The notes beneath the pieces were generated by a model, which made no database searches, was not told where the DNA came from, and worked only from the letters and a program-made list of their open reading frames with translations. This document shows, piece by piece, positions 5,321-7,964 of a stretch of DNA of 7,964 bases (position 1 is the stretch's first letter; the number at the start of each line of letters is the position of its first letter). The stretch is from Holosporaceae bacterium (GTDB lineage Bacteria > Pseudomonadota > Alphaproteobacteria > UBA3830): assembly GCA_031276835.1 (NCBI GenBank), contig JAISMI010000019.1:1-7964 (forward strand), in the 5' to 3' direction. The translations under genes were made by a program, and so were the position numbers.

Positions 5321-7930
5321 CTAATTGACGGAATCGATTATCAATTGAACGGATTCGGCCATTTTATTGCCGTCGCCGCTGCCGCCGCCTCGAGCAAACG
5401 TCGCGTTTCCTCCGCCTTTCCCGTCCAGAGGAACTAGACCGCATTTCAGAAGTTTTACGGCGTCGTATCGACTCTGCAAATCGGGGCTTACTCCCACAAT
5501 TAATGAAATTCTACCCTTTTTATGGCAGGCGATAACAATTATTCCAGACGGATTTTTAGATTTTACGACGTCGTGCAGCGATCGCAGCTCGTCCGCATCG
5601 CAATCGGAAACGATCAACGAATACACGACGGCGTCCGTTTTCGGAAATTTTTGAATTTTTTCCAACGCCGTCTTCTGTTTATTCAAAGAAATCTCTAGAT
5701 TTTTATGTTTTATCTCCGCCAAAAGGTCGTCGATTTTATTCAACAGATTGGAGTCGTCGCATTTTAATTTTTCCGCGATGGAGTCAATCGTTTTTTCCGT
5801 TTGTCCCAGATATTCCAAAATTTTTTCTCCGGTAATGGCCTCCATTCTTCTTATGCCGGATCCGACGCTGGTTTCGGAAAGAATTTTGAACAGGCCAATT
5901 TTACCGGTGGACGACGCGTGGGTGCCGCCGCACAATTCATCCGATATTTTGTATTTATTTTTATCATTTTCGTCAAAAATAGAGATTATTCTAACCCGAT
6001 CTCCATATTTTTCTCCAAATAACGCTAACGCTCCCGAAGAAATAGCTTCATTTTTCGACATGATATGACAAGTTACTTTTAAGTCCCGCAATATCCAGCC
6101 GTTAACGATTTTTTCTATTTTTAGGATCTCCTGGGATGAAACCGCCGAATCATGGGAGAAATCAAAACGCAGCCGATCTTCATTTAAGGAAGATCCGCGC
6201 TGAATAACATGCTTGCCCAGGACCAGACGCAACGCCGCATGCAATAGATGGGTCGCCGTGTGATTAGCGCTGATTTTACGGCGTTTTTCCACGTCTATTT
6301 CCAATTCGACGTCGTCGGAATTTTTAAAATATCCGGATACGACTTCGCCTTCGTGAACAATAATTTCGTCGCAGAATTTTTTTGCGTTGGTAACCTTAAA
6401 AACTCCGGTTTTGCTTTTGACGACGCCAACGTCTCCGCATTGTCCTCCACATTCGGCGTAGAAAGGAGTGGATTTGATCAACAGAAAAGCTTTTCCAGAG
6501 GAAACGGATGGAACTTCATTTTCTTCCTGAACAATTGCTAAAATTTCGCTGCATTTTTTCTCTTTTTCATAGCCTATGAATTCGGTGGATTTAATTTTTT
6601 CCTTCAAATTATGCCAAATGAAATTTTGGGGCGTTTCTCCGGATCCTATCCATAGAGCTCGATTTTTTTGCGCCAGCAGAGCGGCGTTGAATCCCTCCAC
6701 GTCTACGCTTATATTTTTAGATTTCAGAATATCTTGAGTAAGGTCCAGCGGAAAACCATAAGTATCATAGAGTTTAAAGGCTGCGTCTCCTCTCAAAATA
6801 CCTCCGGACGGTATTTCCTTTGCGTCGTTCTGCAAAATCTTTAAACCGCGCTCCAGGGTGGTCAAAAATTTTTCCTCTTCCATATGAATGGTGAAGGCTA
6901 TGGTTGCCCGCGCCTTTTCCAATTCGGGGTAGGCGTCTTTCATGGAGTCGACGAACAAATCGGATAACTTAAATAAAAACGGATTCTTTATGTTTATTAA
7001 ATTTCCGTGGCGCATCGCTCGCCGAAGAATGCGACGCAGAACATATCCCCTACCTTCATTGCTGGGCAATATTCCGTCGGCGATTAAAAATGAAATCGAG
7101 CGAATGTGATCGGCTATTACTTTGTAGGACGAACGAGTGTTTTCAAAATTTGTTTTGGAAATCGTCTTTATCTCGTTAATGAGCTGTTGAAATAGATCGA
7201 TTTGATAATTGTCGACTACTCCCTGCATTATTCCGCCGATTCGCTCAAGTCCCATGCCGGTATCTATGGATTTTTTCCCAAGAGAGACTCTTTCCCCGTT
7301 TTGTATTTGCTCGAATTGCATAAAAACGATGTTCCAGATTTCCATGTAGCGATCGCCGTCTTGGTCTGGAGTTCCTGGCATGCCTCCAGGGACGTTTTCC
7401 CCGTGATCATAGAAAATTTCCGAACAGGGACCGCAAGGGCCGACGTCCCCCATAGACCAAAAATTATCCGACGTCGATATGGGAATAACGCAGATATCTC
7501 CGGCAACTTTCTTCCAGATCGAGGCCGCCTCTTCGTCCGTGTGGTATACGGTCGCCAGCAGTTTGTTCCGCGGTAGTCCTAGCTCTTTCGTAAGAAAAGT
7601 CCAGGCGAAATTTATGGCGTCTTCTTTAAAATAATCTCCGAAGGAAAAATTTCCCAGCATTTCGAAAAACGTGTGGTGACGAGCCGTGAATCCAACCTGA
7701 TCCAAATCGTTGTGTTTCCCGCCGGCCCGAAGACATTTTTGGGCCGTCGTGGCTCGGCTGTAATTTCTCGTTTCCAATCCGGTGAAAACTTTTTTAAATT
7801 GCACCATGCCGGAGTTGGTAAACAACAAACTCGGATCATTCTGCGGTACCAAAGAAGCGGATTCCACCGCTTGATGTCCGTTTGTTTCGAAAAATTTTAA
7901 AAAACTTGCGCGAATATCTGAAGAAAGCAT
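5321..7930 (-). CDS. alaS: Alanyl-tRNA synthetase
   Basis: Charges tRNA-Ala with alanine and hydrolyses mischarged Ser- and Gly-tRNA-Ala. It is 869 residues, full length next to 876 in E. coli. The class II catalytic core runs to about 240, with RHHTFFEMLGNFSFGDYF (motif 2 region, 84-101) and DTGMGLERIGG (motif 3, 223-233). The tRNA-recognition helices follow, with GRGYVLRRILRRAMRHG at 293-309. The editing domain has all four zinc-site residues: His557 and His561 (HTATH), Cys667 and His671 (CGGTH). Its glycine-rich loop reads YAECGGQCGD at 491-500, with Cys at two positions that are commonly Ser and Val. A likely coiled-coil segment at about 705-765 leads to the C-terminal C-Ala domain, which ends in the glycine-rich ARGGGSGDGNKMAE. 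The ATG at 7930 has AGGA at 7941-7938, seven bases upstream. The pseudouridine synthase gene follows at once and is probably co-transcribed. Confidence 0.98.
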   Translation of the reverse strand: MLSSDIRASFLKFFETNGHQAVESASLVPQNDPSLLFTNSGMVQFKKVFTGLETRNYSRATTAQKCLRAGGKHNDLDQVGFTARHHTFFEMLGNFSFGDYFKEDAINFAWTFLTKELGLPRNKLLATVYHTDEEAASIWKKVAGDICVIPISTSDNFWSMGDVGPCGPCSEIFYDHGENVPGGMPGTPDQDGDRYMEIWNIVFMQFEQIQNGERVSLGKKSIDTGMGLERIGGIMQGVVDNYQIDLFQQLINEIKTISKTNFENTRSSYKVIADHIRSISFLIADGILPSNEGRGYVLRRILRRAMRHGNLINIKNPFLFKLSDLFVDSMKDAYPELEKARATIAFTIHMEEEKFLTTLERGLKILQNDAKEIPSGGILRGDAAFKLYDTYGFPLDLTQDILKSKNISVDVEGFNAALLAQKNRALWIGSGETPQNFIWHNLKEKIKSTEFIGYEKEKKCSEILAIVQEENEVPSVSSGKAFLLIKSTPFYAECGGQCGDVGVVKSKTGVFKVTNAKKFCDEIIVHEGEVVSGYFKNSDDVELEIDVEKRRKISANHTATHLLHAALRLVLGKHVIQRGSSLNEDRLRFDFSHDSAVSSQEILKIEKIVNGWILRDLKVTCHIMSKNEAISSGALALFGEKYGDRVRIISIFDENDKNKYKISDELCGGTHASSTGKIGLFKILSETSVGSGIRRMEAITGEKILEYLGQTEKTIDSIAEKLKCDDSNLLNKIDDLLAEIKHKNLEISLNKQKTALEKIQKFPKTDAVVYSLIVSDCDADELRSLHDVVKSKNPSGIIVIACHKKGRISLIVGVSPDLQSRYDAVKLLKCGLVPLDGKGGGNATFARGGGSGDGNKMAESVQLIIDSVN

Positions 7931-7964
7931 ATCTAATTCCTAAAGCAAATAATTTTGACTTAAT

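Noticed and set aside
7202..7576. Plus-strand 124-codon open frame
   Set aside because: Fully antisense to the alaS catalytic region, which is highly conserved on the minus strand; no start signal or domain.
1..7964. Search for a novel system: repeats, CRISPR, toxin-antitoxin pair, mobile element, tRNA or small RNA
   Set aside because: The window is filled by seven complete housekeeping genes plus one partial; gaps are all under 100 bases and show no repeat arrays, no cloverleaf-like sequence and no transposase or integrase motifs.

Overview
The window is a compact, ordinary chromosomal stretch of a bacterium in which every recognisable gene lies on the minus strand. Read in the direction of transcription (right to left) the order is alaS, a pseudouridine synthase of the RluC/RluD type, map, radC, trxB, the small membrane subunit of a split proton-translocating transhydrogenase (pntAB), pntB, and finally the first codons of what looks like an ABC exporter running off the left edge. 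There are no RNA genes, CRISPR arrays, insertion sequences or phage genes.

The organism is most likely an alphaproteobacterium. The transhydrogenase alpha subunit is split, so that its membrane part is a separate 103-residue protein, as in Rhodospirillum and relatives. AlaS and TrxB carry alphaproteobacterial-looking signature stretches (for example the AlaS motif-2 region RHHTFFEMLGNFSFGDYF and the TrxB SACATCDGFFFR region). The map-radC neighbourhood is also one I associate with alphaproteobacteria. By eye the base composition is moderately AT-rich and the gene spacing is very tight. This would fit a host-associated, reduced-genome lineage (Rickettsiales- or Holosporales-like), but the sequence does not prove that placement.

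Layout: 4428-7930 holds translation and rRNA modification (alaS and the synthase, nearly touching). 2897-4361 holds map and radC with a 17-base overlap, preceded by a short AT-rich gap containing a perfect 13-base inverted repeat. 1893-2816 is trxB, with its own plausible promoter just upstream. 164-1845 is pntAB-pntB with 8 bases between them. 1-163 holds a short intergenic region and the start of the next gene.

The functional link that stands out is redox. The transhydrogenase uses the proton gradient to make NADPH, and thioredoxin reductase consumes NADPH; here trxB sits directly upstream of pntAB-pntB on the same strand. The soluble NAD(H)-binding subunit (PntAA), which normally precedes pntAB, is not in the window, and trxB occupies its usual place. 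I found no sign of a new defence, mobile or secretion system; the observations below are modest ones about gene order, start sites and regulatory DNA.
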